From positions 57,350,001 to 57,414,000 of the forward strand of contig CM114272.1 in NCBI GenBank assembly GCA_050084515.1: DNA of 64,000 nt, given 5' to 3'. The notes under the pieces were generated by a model. That model did not search any database, had not been told where the DNA came from, and saw only the letters and a program-made list of their open reading frames with translations. Positions 46,713-56,865 of this stretch are shown here, one piece after another. A program made the position numbers and the translations under genes. Source of the stretch: Blasia pusilla. Lineage: Eukaryota > Marchantiophyta > Marchantiopsida > Blasiales. The number at the start of each line of letters is the position of its first letter. Position 1 is the stretch's first letter.

Positions 46713-47660
46713 TTGGAGAGTCCTACTGTAGTCACGATGGAGACTTGGGAGCCATATATGGGCCCTAAGTTGACAGGAGGAGAGCGACGCCAAATACATC
46801 AGTTCATCAGGAGTTATAGGAGTTGCTTTGCGTTTAGCATGGAGGATTTGGGTACGCTGAAGGGACCGAGGATCCGAATTGAGTTGTCGAGTGATACGCC
46901 GATTTTCCGACGACCCTACAGGTATAGTGATATGGAGAGGGCTCTGATTCAGAGTAGGAGCCAGGACTTGGTTGGAGCAGGACTAGTGGAGATGTCACAT
47001 GGGAAGTATGCATCGGCCACTATCATGCCCGCCAAGAAGGATGTGCATGGCAATTGCACGGATAGCCGGATGTGTGGGGATTACCGACCTATCAATCGGC
47101 AGATGAAGTCCGATAGGTATGCCATGCCCATCCCTGAGGAGATCTTTGATGCGATTGGTCACGCAAAGGTCTTGATTCATTGATTTATGAAGTCGGATAC
47201 CATCACCGCCTATCGATTGGAGGACAGCGTAAGACGACATTTTGGGGCATCGATCCTCACGGGAAGGATTGTTTGTACCAGTGGCGGTTCTTACCATTTG
47301 GGTTAAAGAACGCCCCGGCTGAGTTTCAGAGGGTCATGGATAGGATCTTGGCTGGTTTGGAATTTTGCTAGGTGTTTTATTGATGACATCGTAGTCTTTA
47401 GCGCCATGGTTGAGGAGCATGAGCGACATCTAGAGGAGGTGTTTTGACGATTGCAATTACATGGACTGAAGTTACATCCAGGCAAGTGCAAGTTCTTCTA
47501 TGACCAGATTGAGTACTTGGGTCATACGATATACCCAGGGGGCCTTATTGTTCAGTAGACGAAGGTAGAGGCTATCTCACGCATTCCACGTGCTACAGAT
47601 GTGAACCGTGTTCGCGCATTCATGGGATTGGCAAACTTCTATTGGCGATACGTCAAGGGA
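46713..47660 (+). pseudogene. Reverse transcriptase (element B)
   Basis: The frame 46713-47183 is in register with the end of the methyltransferase frame, separated only by stops. It carries FRRPYRYSDME, MCGDYRPINRQ and the fingers. After frame changes, LYQWRFLPFGLKNAP is at 47270-47320 and the catalytic box is FIDD at 47376-47387. The first Asp motif, LDLHVGYH in element A, is degraded to LIYEVGYH. The thumb (FMGLANFYWRY) runs to about 47655. At least three frameshifts are present. Confidence 0.9.
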
Positions 47661-48613
47661 TTGATTTGATTATGGCCGTTGACCTTTGTGGACCACGGTG
47701 GCACTGGGGGGATGAGCAGGAGCGAGCATTTCAGTTGCTCAAGGACAGGTTGATGTCCGCGCCCATCTTGAAGAGACCGATCAGGGGGTGTCCTTTCCAG
47801 TTGCACACAGATTGGAGCATGTTGGGGCTTGGAGCGGTGCTCACCCAACAAGATGATGAGGGTAGAGAGTTTGTGGTGGCTTATGCTAGCCGCTCGAACA
47901 ACGCTGCAGAGGCAAAGTACAGCTCGTATGAGGGTGAGTGCTTGGCTACGGTGTGGGCTGTCGCGCATTTGAGGTGTTACTTATTCGGCGACCCCTTTAC
48001 CATCATCACTCATCATCAACCACTGAAGTGGTTGATGGAGTCCGACAAGCTTACAGGGAAGCTTGCGAGATGGGCTCTGTTGTTGCAGGAGTATGATTTT
48101 CAGGTGGTACATAGACCTGAGACGCTCAACCAGGATGCAGATGGGTTGAGTCGTAACCCATGCCCGAGTCAGCGAGATGCGATTGGAGCTCGATGGCATG
48201 GAGAGAGTGATGAGGAGTCGGTGCCAGGATGGCACGCGTCAGCCTATTTAGGCATGTTGGCTATGGAGAGCCAGAGTGTGGAGACTTCGATGGCGAGGTC
48301 TAGTGGAGAGTCCTTGGATCCCGAGGCCAGTGAGGACTCGACAAGTGGCCGAGATATTCATGATGATGGAGTAGTCTTAGAGTACCTTCGTATTGGCAGC
48401 GTTGCGAGCATCGTGGATGCTAGAGAGCGAGATCGGATCCTACAGCGGGCCAGACGGTTCCGTTGGGAGGGGACACATGTTTTGAGAGTTTGGGAGGATG
48501 GCAGAGTACGCGTAGTGCCGCATCCTTCGCAGAGAGCACAACTAGTGCAGCATGCCCACGAGGAGTTGGGTTACTTTGGGGTGAAGCGGATGTACAGCTT
48601 GCTCCAGATTTAG
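47642..48613 (+). CDS. RNase H and integrase zinc-domain start (element B), longest open frame in the window
   Basis: A 323-codon open stretch with no stop. It contains FQLHTDWSMLGLGAVLTQ (first Asp), YEGECLATVWA (Glu), IITHHQPLKWLM, where the usual Asp of T-D-H is His, and LNQDADGLSRNP. After an acidic linker it ends with HPSQRAQLVQHAHEELGYFG, the His half of the integrase zinc domain. The Met at 47642 is not a true start, because the domain is internal to pol. The length without stops shows that this part decayed slowly or is recent, but the third catalytic Asp is lost. Confidence 0.88.
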   Translation: MAIRQGIDLIMAVDLCGPRWHWGDEQERAFQLLKDRLMSAPILKRPIRGCPFQLHTDWSMLGLGAVLTQQDDEGREFVVAYASRSNNAAEAKYSSYEGECLATVWAVAHLRCYLFGDPFTIITHHQPLKWLMESDKLTGKLARWALLLQEYDFQVVHRPETLNQDADGLSRNPCPSQRDAIGARWHGESDEESVPGWHASAYLGMLAMESQSVETSMARSSGESLDPEASEDSTSGRDIHDDGVVLEYLRIGSVASIVDARERDRILQRARRFRWEGTHVLRVWEDGRVRVVPHPSQRAQLVQHAHEELGYFGVKRMYSLLQI

Positions 48614-49454
48614 TATTAGTGGCGAGGCATGCAGACTGACGTTCAGCAGTTTGTTGCCAAGTGCATGGTATGTGATCGAGTCTGAGCATCGTTCAATGCT
48701 CCGAATCCACAGTTGCATCCATTACCGATCATGGGCTTAGGGTATAGATGGATTTTGGATTTTGGAGGACCTTTGCCTTTGACAGAGCGTCACAGTCGTT
48801 ATGTATTGGTGATGGTCGAGCACTTTTTGAAGTGGATCGAGTTGGTTGCATTGCCTGACAAAGCGAGTGAGGGAGTAGCTTATGCCTTCCTTGACAGCGT
48901 GCTGAGTCATTATGGCACACCGGCTGAGGTGTTGACAGACCAGGGTATCGAGTTTCGCGGTGAGTTCTAGGCCTTGTGTGATCAGGCGCTTATCGACCAT
49001 CGTACGACTTTGCGAGATCATCCTGAGGCGGATGGATTAGCGGAGAGAGTTGTGCAGATGGTGAAGAGGGGTTTACGCAAATATGGCTTGCAAAGAGGTC
49101 ATCTAGGAGATTAGGACCTCCACTTGCCCTGGTTGGCGATGGGATATAGATTCAGCAGGCAGGCATCCTTAGCGTCTTTTTTCACCGTACTTGCTACTTT
49201 ATGGCCGATAGCCAGATTTACCTGCGGCCATTTGTCGAGATGATGGTGAGGTGCTGGACCTTCATGACCCAGATGTATGGATGCGAGCATGTTCTCAGAG
49301 GGCTGAGTTGTTTCGGAGAGTGATGCCCATGGCGTTCGAGAACTTGGCGATTGCGCAGCATCGGGATACGTTGAGGTATGCGACTATTTGGGGTGGTGGT
49401 TATCGACCAAGTATCCGGAGGTTTCATCAGGGAGATTATGTCTACTTGCAGTAG
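48614..49454 (+). pseudogene. Ty3/Gypsy integrase core (element B)
   Basis: After two stops the zinc Cys pair is seen as KCMVCDRV. The core has RWILDFGGPLPLTERH (first Asp), VLTDQGIEFRGEF (second Asp) and ADGLAERVVQMVKRGLRK (Glu). Stops occur where element A has CAG (EF-Q-ALCDQ), CGA-type Arg (DRV-R-ASF) and TGG (W-DLQ). A frameshift near 49.18 kb precedes the C-terminal frame 49251-49454 with MPMAFENLAIAQHRDTLRYA and RRFHQGDYVYLQ. Confidence 0.88.
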
Positions 49455-49527
49455 ACGGCACCGACGACGTTGGATGTGACTTCAGGGCGCACTATCTCGA
49501 GAGTGGTTTTACGGATGCCAATTTATC

Positions 49528-49592
49528 TTCTATACCATACCATCGCCATCCGGTGTTCTCTTGCTAGAGGGACGCGATGGTATGGTATAGAA
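49528..49592. repeat. Perfect 19-bp inverted repeat in the integrase-PHD linker of element B
   Basis: TTCTATACCATACCATCGC (49528-49546) and GCGATGGTATGGTATAGAA (49574-49592) are exact complements around a 27-base loop. Element A has only the right arm (GGGATGGTATGGTTTGG), so the left arm is an added inverted copy. Confidence 0.85.
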
Positions 49593-49599
49593 GGACCGT

Positions 49600-49824
49600 G
49601 TGCGTAATTGTGCACCATGTCACCTTCCTAACATTGATGGTACAGTGGATCCGACCTTAGCAGTAGTTCTTGCAGGCTTGCTTTATATGTTGTGTGGTTC
49701 TGCCCGTGGTGCAGCCACGATGCTAGTCTGTGATGGTTGTTCGAGAGGTTGGCATATGGCATGTCTGATGCCACCTCTCACTAGGGTTCCTCGAGGACAA
49801 TGGATGTGTCCTAGATGTACATAG
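49600..49824 (+). pseudogene. PHD finger at the 3' end of pol in element B
   Basis: The frame reads RNCAPCHLPNIDG, then YMLC, 11 residues, CDGC, SRGW, HMAC, 18 residues and CPRC (49684-49818), ending at TAG. It follows the PHD Cys4-His-Cys3 pattern, but the first Cys is a TAT Tyr codon; element A has TGT. The spacing and the invariant W before His fit PHD fingers that read H3 tails. In element B a frame shift separates it from integrase; in element A they are in register. Confidence 0.82.
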
Positions 49825-50141
49825 AGGAGATACTAGGTAGGTTTCGATCCTGAATTTTTCTCTGACATGGATGAGAGGAAGGCGACTAACGATGGGGCCA
49901 CATGAGCACCCGGCCTTCTTGCTCTTAAGCGTCCGAGAGATGTATGTCATGGTAGGTAGGGATAGATGGCTATCTGAAGTTAGAGGGACCTAACCACCAG
50001 CTAGAGAGGCGATTGGAGATATTTTGGTACTTCTTGTCTCGTTGTTTGGATGCCATGAGTTAGCATGGGATCGTGCGTGTTTATGTGTGTGTTCGGTGAT
50101 AACGATGTATGTTGTGTAGCGATGTGTATGCGCACGACAGT
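49825..50141 (+). other. 3' internal region of element B with an extra copy of the LTR end
   Basis: After the PHD stop there is about 180 bases of non-coding DNA. Then from about 50011 to 50139 comes a sequence (TTGGAGATATTTTGGTACTT ... GTATGCGCACGACA) almost identical to the last about 130 bases of the right LTR. The right LTR starts two bases later. The element therefore ends as LTR-tail, full LTR. Confidence 0.7.
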
Positions 50142-50784
50142 TGTCACATCCTTTAGGATAGATCGGTGAGATCTAGTAGAGCATCTTCGTGAGTAGTGGA
50201 GGACACGCTCAGTAGGTTGAGGATGACCTGCTGAGGCCTCGAGAAACGTGAGAGAGCAGGTTTCCCCTTTGTTTTGGCTCATTTGGAGCCATATTGAGGA
50301 ACTTGCTATTTTAGGTAACTACCATTTTGAGTATATGATCGACTTTATATTTTTGGTAAGTGGCCCTTGACCTGCTACATCAGGTCAAGAGCCAAGGAGG
50401 TGACTTGGGAGATTAGGTTACCATGGAGAGAGCTTGGGAGAGGGGAGGAGTATATATCCCAAGGAGATAGAGCTTGAGAGCTCATTCTCTCTTTGTTGAA
50501 CCTCTTGGCATGAGGCGGTGGAGCTATGGTCCCTTGCCTTGTGAGTGTAACCCAAGCCTCTCATTAGGAGAGTGGGTTTGGTTTGACATGAGAGAGAGTG
50601 CACACCTTTGAGGGCTATGGTGTGAGATTGCGTAGAGAGAGATTGGATCTTACTTTATTGGAGATATTTTGGTACTTCTTGTCTCGTTGTTTGGATGCCA
50701 TGAGTTAGCATGGGATCGTGCGTGTTTGTGTGTGTGTTCGGTGACAACGATGTATGTTATGTAGCGATGTGTATGCGCATGACA
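50142..50784 (+). repeat. 3' LTR of element B (full length, 643 bp)
   Basis: It starts TGTCACATCC and ends GCGCATGACA, giving TGTCA...TGACA termini. It includes the TATA-like GTATATATCCCAAGG and the TTTGTTGAACCTCTTGGCAT block. The first 500 bases match the left LTR with scattered differences, several of them C/T or G/A. AAGT follows directly. Confidence 0.88.
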
Positions 50785-50789
50785 AAGTG

Positions 50790-51180
50790 AAACAAGTACG
50801 ATTAGTCTTGACTGAAGGGTATTGATAACTACTTTAGTCATAAGCAGATGACTAGGTGAGTTGCATGAACATAGATTTATGACTAAACCATTTTAGTCAT
50901 AATTTGAGTCATTCTTTCCTTCAGTCATTTATAGCCTAGTCATAAAAACCACACATTTCTTCTAGTGACTAAAGCCACCATCTGCTGGGATAGTCTACAG
51001 TGCAATAGCAACAACATCTCCACTAGGAAGTAGTAGAGATGTTCTATAGATTGAACCTCAAGTGTCGGAGTAGCCTTTAGACTTTAATAACGATGTTACC
51101 TGAATCTGGATGAGCCCTAAGTAGCCTGAGGTAGCAGAACAACCATACTCGTGCTTACTACTCGGCATGGCACAATTTTC
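50790..51180. other. AGTCAT-rich flank of element B
   Basis: Repeated TAGTCAT and ATGACTA motifs continue the DNA seen on the left of element B, confirming the nested insertion. No gene was seen. Confidence 0.5.
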
Positions 51181-51720
51181 AAATCACATACAAGAATTCA
51201 TCCAAAGGTAGAGCGGATTGTTTTAGAAAGTGGAGCCGCATGGCAGGATTGAATAGCCATAATAAACTCAGGTGAGATGGGTACATCAGTGTGCAAGTCT
51301 GGATGTTTAAATTGTTGGAACTTGACAGCAAGAAATTACTCATAGCCTGTAACTCTAATTTAAGGGAAGATCTGAATTGTTATGAAGGAGCTTCTACTGA
51401 GAAGCAAGTAGTAGTTGTCCTTCAAGCATTTGCAGGAAGAAAAGATGCTCAAATCACATACAAGAATTCATCCAAAGATAGAGCATATTTTTCCAGACAA
51501 TAAAGCTGTATGGCAAGATTCAAAAGCCATACTAAATTCAGGTGAGCTGGGTAGTATAGTTCCCAAGTCTGAATGTTTAAACTGTTGCAACAACATAGCG
51601 AAAAATTATTGAGAGCATGTAACTATACTCTAAGGGAAGTTTTGAGTTGCCTATGATATCAACTTTTACTAAGTAGTGAGTACGAGTTATCCTTCAAGCA
51701 TTCGTAGAAAGAAATAGCTA
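51181..51720. repeat. Tandem duplication, period about 270 bp
   Basis: AAATCACATACAAGAATTCA occurs at 51181 and 51451, and CCTTCAAGCATT at 51419 and 51691. The units are diverged by small indels. Short frames over it do not show a domain. Confidence 0.75.
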
Positions 51721-52084
51721 AGCATATGGTAGAGAGATTCGCACCTACAATTGCGGATGCAGAGAATAAATGTTGTATTAGTTTTGAGCAAAACTCATGA
51801 TGTACTTCTGCACTACAAATACCAGAGGAAGCACTTGTGTTGAGGAACATATGTGCATATAATGCAAAATGTGAGCATGGAAAGCACTTGATAATGAACA
51901 AGTTCATGCTTAGATTGTTGTGGCAATAAGAGAATTTGGGTTAAGGTACCTTATGATCCAGCTATACAGGCAAAGTACGCAACCACAGGGTTTGGGATCC
52001 TAGTCGAGATCACACAAGCCACCATTGACATATTGAGGACGTAACAAAGCAGCAGCTACGCGTACTAAAATGACACAGTTTTAA

Positions 52085-52480
52085 TCATCAGGAAGAGGCG
52101 CCCAAGATGAATTCAAAGCATTTGATCATGATAGTAGTAGGTATATATTCTGATCAAATCCAAGCCAAGCCGATCAACAACACGATCAGCAAGGAGAAGG
52201 AAGAGCCGCATTGAGGGGAGACTAGCCATGATCATCAAGAGGAGGCGCCCATGATGAAATTCAAAAACTTGGTGGCGATAGTAGCAACTAACAAGCCAAT
52301 CAGAAAAATGATGAGCGGAAAGAAGGGAGGAGCCACATTTAAGATAGACCGGTTGCAATCATCAATAATGGCGCCCAGGCTGGAATTCACAGTATTTGGT
52401 GAAAAAAACTTCCAGAGTACTTGGTCATGACAATAGCAACTATTGACAAGGAACAAGAAGGGACGAGCGGCACTCAAGGA
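52085..52480. repeat. Diverged tandem repeat, about three units of 110-150 bp
   Basis: The motif GGCGCCCA-GATG or GGCGCCCAGGCTG followed by GAATTCA recurs at about 52096, 52244 and 52370, with AGCAAC/ACAAG and GGAGGAGCC-type sequences between. No gene was recognised. Confidence 0.6.
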
Positions 52481-52670
52481 AGAAGATGCAAACCTGACCA
52501 ATACAGGTGTAACTCCCGAATGAAATAGAATGCATCAAGAGCGGTACAAAATACCAACAAACATATGAGAGGAAAAATGAAAGATTACTCAAGGACCTAG
52601 CAAGGAGCAAAATGCAGCGGAGAAGCTAACCGGAAGCCGAGTGTGAAATGCCAAAGACTGGAGAAGGAAG

Positions 52671-53173
52671 ATGAACCAAGACAGAAAAGAAATGGTGCTT
52701 GACCATAAGGTGAACGACAATCTTTCGGAGATGAGTAATAGTTTGTTGCAGCCGAATTTTTTGATCGCAGGCATGAAGTCGACAATTTCTGCTAGGATTG
52801 GTGCACTATCGATGGAGCTTGAGAGGGCAGGCCTAAATGAGCGGCGGAAATACCAAGGAGTAGCCATGGAGGTGCAAGCAAAGCTACTATGCTCGCGCGA
52901 GTTGAAAATGCGTGCGGGATATGTTCAAGTTGTCTAAGTCAAAATTAAGCGCCACGGCATAATCGTTCGTTGCAGACAAATTTTCTGATCACACGCATGA
53001 AGTCGACAGTTTCTGCTAGGATTGGTGCACTATTTATGGAGCTTGAGAGGGCAGGCCTGAACGAGCGGCGGCAATACCAAGGATTAGCCATGGAGGTGCA
53101 AGCAAAGTTGCTACGCTCGCGCGAGTTGAAAATGCGTGCGGGATATATTCGAGTTGTTCATGTTCAAAATTAA
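52671..53173 (+). repeat. Tandem pair of about 222 bp that encodes the same peptide twice
   Basis: Frames 52671-52937 and 52970-53173 both contain ARIGAL-MELERAGLNERR and AMEVQAKLL-SRELKMRAGY. The peptides differ at few positions while the DNA differs at more sites. The peptide is helical-looking and charged and matches no family I know. Each unit ends in AAAATTAAGCGCYACGGCAT. It may be a relic of a coding exon that was duplicated. Confidence 0.6.
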
Positions 53174-53329
53174 GCGCTACGGCATGAGTAGCACCCTTCG
53201 CCTAAGAACCTACAAAGCTCGACTTACGGCATCATGCCACGTAGTCACGCGAATTAGCCGGAGGCCTTGCCCATCGAGAACCAATTTCTCCAACGTGGAG
53301 CCACCCCTAGCGAGTATTTATTAGGAAAC

Positions 53330-54280
53330 GTATATGTAGAGGTCGTAACTACGAGTATGTTATACATTAGATACAAATACATAATCACATGCTTCTAAAA
53401 TCTATCCAAGTATTTATGTTTCCTTCTTGCATATTAAAAATCATAATTTTAAAATGTTTTAAAGGTTGCCATGAAATAGTTTGATATACTTCCTCTCAAA
53501 TTTTAAAAAACACATCTAAATACATAAACATCTCGATGGAAATTATTTGGGATTCCATGCACATGGTTAAGATATTACTTTGAGAATGCTAACCCCCTTT
53601 TTCCCATTGGTGGTTTTTCACTCCTTTGACCAAATGCTTAAGGTCATATTATTATTATTTTTCTCTTAACAGAAGACGCACCGTTCATTAATAAAATACT
53701 CGTTGGTTGATAAAATTAATAAATTTACATTATTATATGCAAATATTATTTTGAGATAGCATGTAAATTATTATGAGGGGATTTAACAAGGAAGGAGAAA
53801 TAGTCTTTCCTCATTCAAAATAAGGAGATATCAATAGAATAATGTGATTATTTTTATTGACTTTGTTTTTCCAAACAGAAATTAGTGAATTGATGTGGAA
53901 TTTTGAACTTTGTTATGTGCAAATCCTACAAATCATAAACACATCACATCCATTTACACATTATAACACAAAGAGAATATACAACAAAAATTAGATCACA
54001 AACATATTACTACCCAATTAAATTAAATAATAATTGAGCCAAATCCATCCTTGATGTAAGGGAATCTAGGTCTAATACATAGTGGAAGCAACCTGCCCTA
54101 GCTTATGCTTCGAAGGCTCATATATAGAAAACTAAGCATCTTCAACTCTTGTCTAGGGATATACCTTTCTCAAGGTCATTAAGACCGTAAGAAGGTGATC
54201 TACGCACACAAGTCACCTCAATCTAGTTAATAGATCCCTATTACATAAATAATAGGAAAAAAACCCAATCATAATAGATT
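53330..54280. other. AT-rich intergenic DNA
   Basis: Stop-rich and A/T-dominated. Nothing was recognised. Confidence 0.55.
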
Positions 54281-54289
54281 CCTAATTCT

Positions 54290-54620
54290 GATCTTCATTG
54301 CGCACATACATATTATAGATTGTTGTCATGATCTAGACATACATAAACTCTTAATCATAATCACTCATGTGATCTATACATATAAACAATCATGTACCAA
54401 AATATCTCTAATCGTCCCCTTAATCTATGGAAGAACGTATATCTCACACATATTCCATGTCTTTCTCATGTTAAACCCTTATGGTGAGAGACTTGGATTA
54501 CTTAGAAGGCAAGGAAGACCATAGCTCCGTCTCCTCGTCAAAGGATGTTAAAAAAAGAGCTTTAGAGCTCATATTCCTTGGGTATACTCCTTCCCTCTCC
54601 TTAAACTCTCTCTTTGGTAA
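54290..54620 (-). repeat. LTR fragment of the DNMT-Gypsy family (first)
   Basis: The reverse complement shows the LTR order: GAGCTCTAAAGCTC, a region like GGCATGAGGCGGTGGAGCTA (here in CGTCTCCTCGTCAAAGG), TATGGTCTTCCTTGCCTT and ATTAGAGATATTTTGGTACA. It is a diverged LTR tail in minus orientation, next to a second one. Confidence 0.6.
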
Positions 54621-54799
54621 TTTGTACACATATGCCCTTAGCTTGTAATAGTAGCTCTAAGGCCCAAGGTTACATAGAAACAGACTTGTGCGCCCATATG
54701 AGAGAGGAGAGACTTGTCGAGATAAGTCTGGACATGTCCGTGAACATGCCATCCCGCATTGTGCCCCGCTTGGTGCATGTTCTTCCCACAACCCTTGTA

Positions 54800-55195
54800 T
54801 TATATGCATACACATTGCTACACAACATACATCATTGTCACTAAATATATACTCAAACACACAAGATATCATACTCACCTATGACATTCAAAATATCAAA
54901 ATGATCGTGTACCAAAATATCTCCAATAAATCACAAGCATAAAAATGTCTCACAATTTGCACACAACGTACATCTATCTCATGTCAAACCAAACTCGCTC
55001 TCCTAATGAGAGGCTTGGGTTTCTCACAAGGCAAAGAGGACCATAGTTATACCACCTCATGCGAAGAGGTTCAACAAAGAGAAAACGAGCTCCAAAACTC
55101 TCTCTCCTTGGGTATATCCCCTTCCGTCTCCCAAGCTCACAGGTCATCTCCTTGGCTCTTGTCTTGTCTTGGTACCGTCAATATTAGAAAGGTAG
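54800..55195 (-). repeat. LTR fragment of the DNMT-Gypsy family (second)
   Basis: The reverse complement shows GGATATACCCAAGGAGAGAG, TCTCTTTGTTGAACCTCTTC, GCCTTGTGAGAAACCCAAGC, then TTTATTGGAGATATTTTGGT and GCAATGTGTATGCATA, matching the right LTR of element B in order. It adjoins the integrase relic at 55.26 kb and would be that copy's 3' LTR. Confidence 0.72.
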
Positions 55196-55259
55196 CATAG
55201 CACAATGTTACAAACATATTCCTTCCAAATCATATCCTTGCATTCCTCCAATTAGAAAA

Positions 55260-56865
55260 CACCATCTCGTAATACATCACGCACTCTTAGAATGGTATGT
55301 CCTGTAGTCATATCCAACGTCATAGGTGAAATCTATTGCAAGTAGACATAGTTTTCCTAATGAAACCTCTATACATTTAGTTAATAACCGCATCCTCAAA
55401 TAGTCGCATATCTCACAATATCCTAATATTGCGCAATCACCAAGTTCGTAAACGCAATGAGCATAACTTTATGAAACAACTTTTCCTATTGAAAACATGC
55501 CCGCATCCATAAATTAGGATTATTGAGGTTCAACACCTCACCAACATCGCGACCAATGATTGTTGGAAAATCATACTCTCTCCCATAAAGTAAAAAGTAG
55601 ATAAGAAAAACATTAATGATACCTACGTGCTGAATCTGTATCCCATCATCTACCATGGCAATCTCGTAGATGACCTCTTTGTAAGTCATACTTTTGTAAA
55701 TCTCTCTTCATTGTATGCATAACTCTCTGTAGTCCATCCGTCTCAAGATGATCACACAAAGTAGTGCGGTGGTCGGTTAGTGTCTGGTCATATAAGGCCT
55801 AAAACTCTCCGCAAAACTCTCTATCATGGTTTGTGAATACTTCAATTGGTGTGACATAATGACTTAGCACTAAATCTAGGAAGACATACACTACTCCCTC
55901 ACTTGCTTTTTCTAGGCAATGCAACCAATGGCATCTCCAGGTCCGCTTCAAGAAGTGCTCAACCATCACATAGTGACTATGGCGCTCCGTCAAAGGTAAA
56001 GGTCCTGAAAAATCCAAACTCCATCCATAACCTAAACCCATAATTGAAAATGGATGCAACTATGGAGTAAGAGTATTGAATGATGCTCACACTTAATCAC
56101 ACACCATGTATTTGGCAACAAACTACTAAATCTCAATATGCATGTCTTGCCACCAATATAGTTTATGAAGCAAATTATACATCCACTTTACTCCAGAGTG
56201 ATCCTACTCCTTTTAGGCATGCTACACCAAGTGTGCTTTCTACAAAGGATGAGTTATTACACATACTCTACCATCCTTCTAAACTCGTACCATATGTGTT
56301 CCCTCCCATTGGAATCGTCTGGCTCTTTATAGGATAGGATCCCTCTCTCTAGCATCCACTATGCTCGCAACATTGCGTATAAGTAGATATCCCAAGACTA
56401 CTCCATCCTTGTGAATATCTCAGCCATGTGTCGCCTCCTCACTTGCCTTTAGATCTAAGAGCTCTCCATTAGATCTCGCCATTGAAGTCTCAATACTTTG
56501 GCTCTCCATAACCAACAAACCCAAATAGGCTTAGGTGTGCCATCCAAACACCATGCACCTCCTCATCACTCTCTCCATGCCAACAAGTTATAGTCAAATC
56601 TTGCTGACTCGGGGATGGATTACAACTCATCCCATCTATATCTTGGTTGAGCATCCTAGGTCGATGTATCACTTGAGAATATACTCTTAGTACGTTGGAA
56701 CCCACCTTGTAAGCTTCCCACTAAGCTTGTAAAACTAAGCTTAAGTGGTTGATGATCAATAATGATGGTAAAGGGGTTACAAAATAAATAACACCTAAAA
56801 TGCGCGACAATCCACACTATAGCCAAGCACTCACCCTCATACGAGCTATAATTATTGGGACCCTC
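55260..56865 (-). pseudogene. Heavily decayed Gypsy RNase H-integrase fragment (third copy)
   Basis: Minus-strand matches to elements A and B run in order from high to low coordinate: YSSYEGECLAIVW and IIIDHQPLKL (RNase H, about 56740-56865); LNQDIDGMSCNPSPSQ (linker, about 56640); the zinc-domain region near 56.1-56.2 kb; MGLGYGWSLDFSGPLPLTER (first Asp, 56059 downward); VFTNHDREFCGEF (second Asp region, LTDQG changed to FTNHD); and IRRF/GDYV-like sequence near 55.35 kb. Stops and frameshifts are frequent. No PHD finger was found between integrase and the LTR. Confidence 0.8.

Larger units (their letters stand above)
40489..50788 (+). mobile_element. Element B: full-length Ty3/Gypsy retrotransposon with DNA methyltransferase and PHD finger (decayed)
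   Basis: The element is bounded by related LTRs (TGTCAC... at 40493 and 50142-50784) and the same four bases, AAGT, lie just outside both ends (40489-40492 and 50785-50788), a plausible target-site duplication. Internal order on the plus strand: leader, gag (42.52-44.51 kb), protease (44.42-45.05), methyltransferase (45.09-46.68), RT (46.71-47.66), RNase H (47.64-48.2), integrase (48.2-49.45) and PHD finger (49.68-49.82). All domains match element A. Frameshifts and stops in gag, pol and integrase show it is inactive. It inserted into AGTCAT-rich repeat DNA. Confidence 0.9.
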
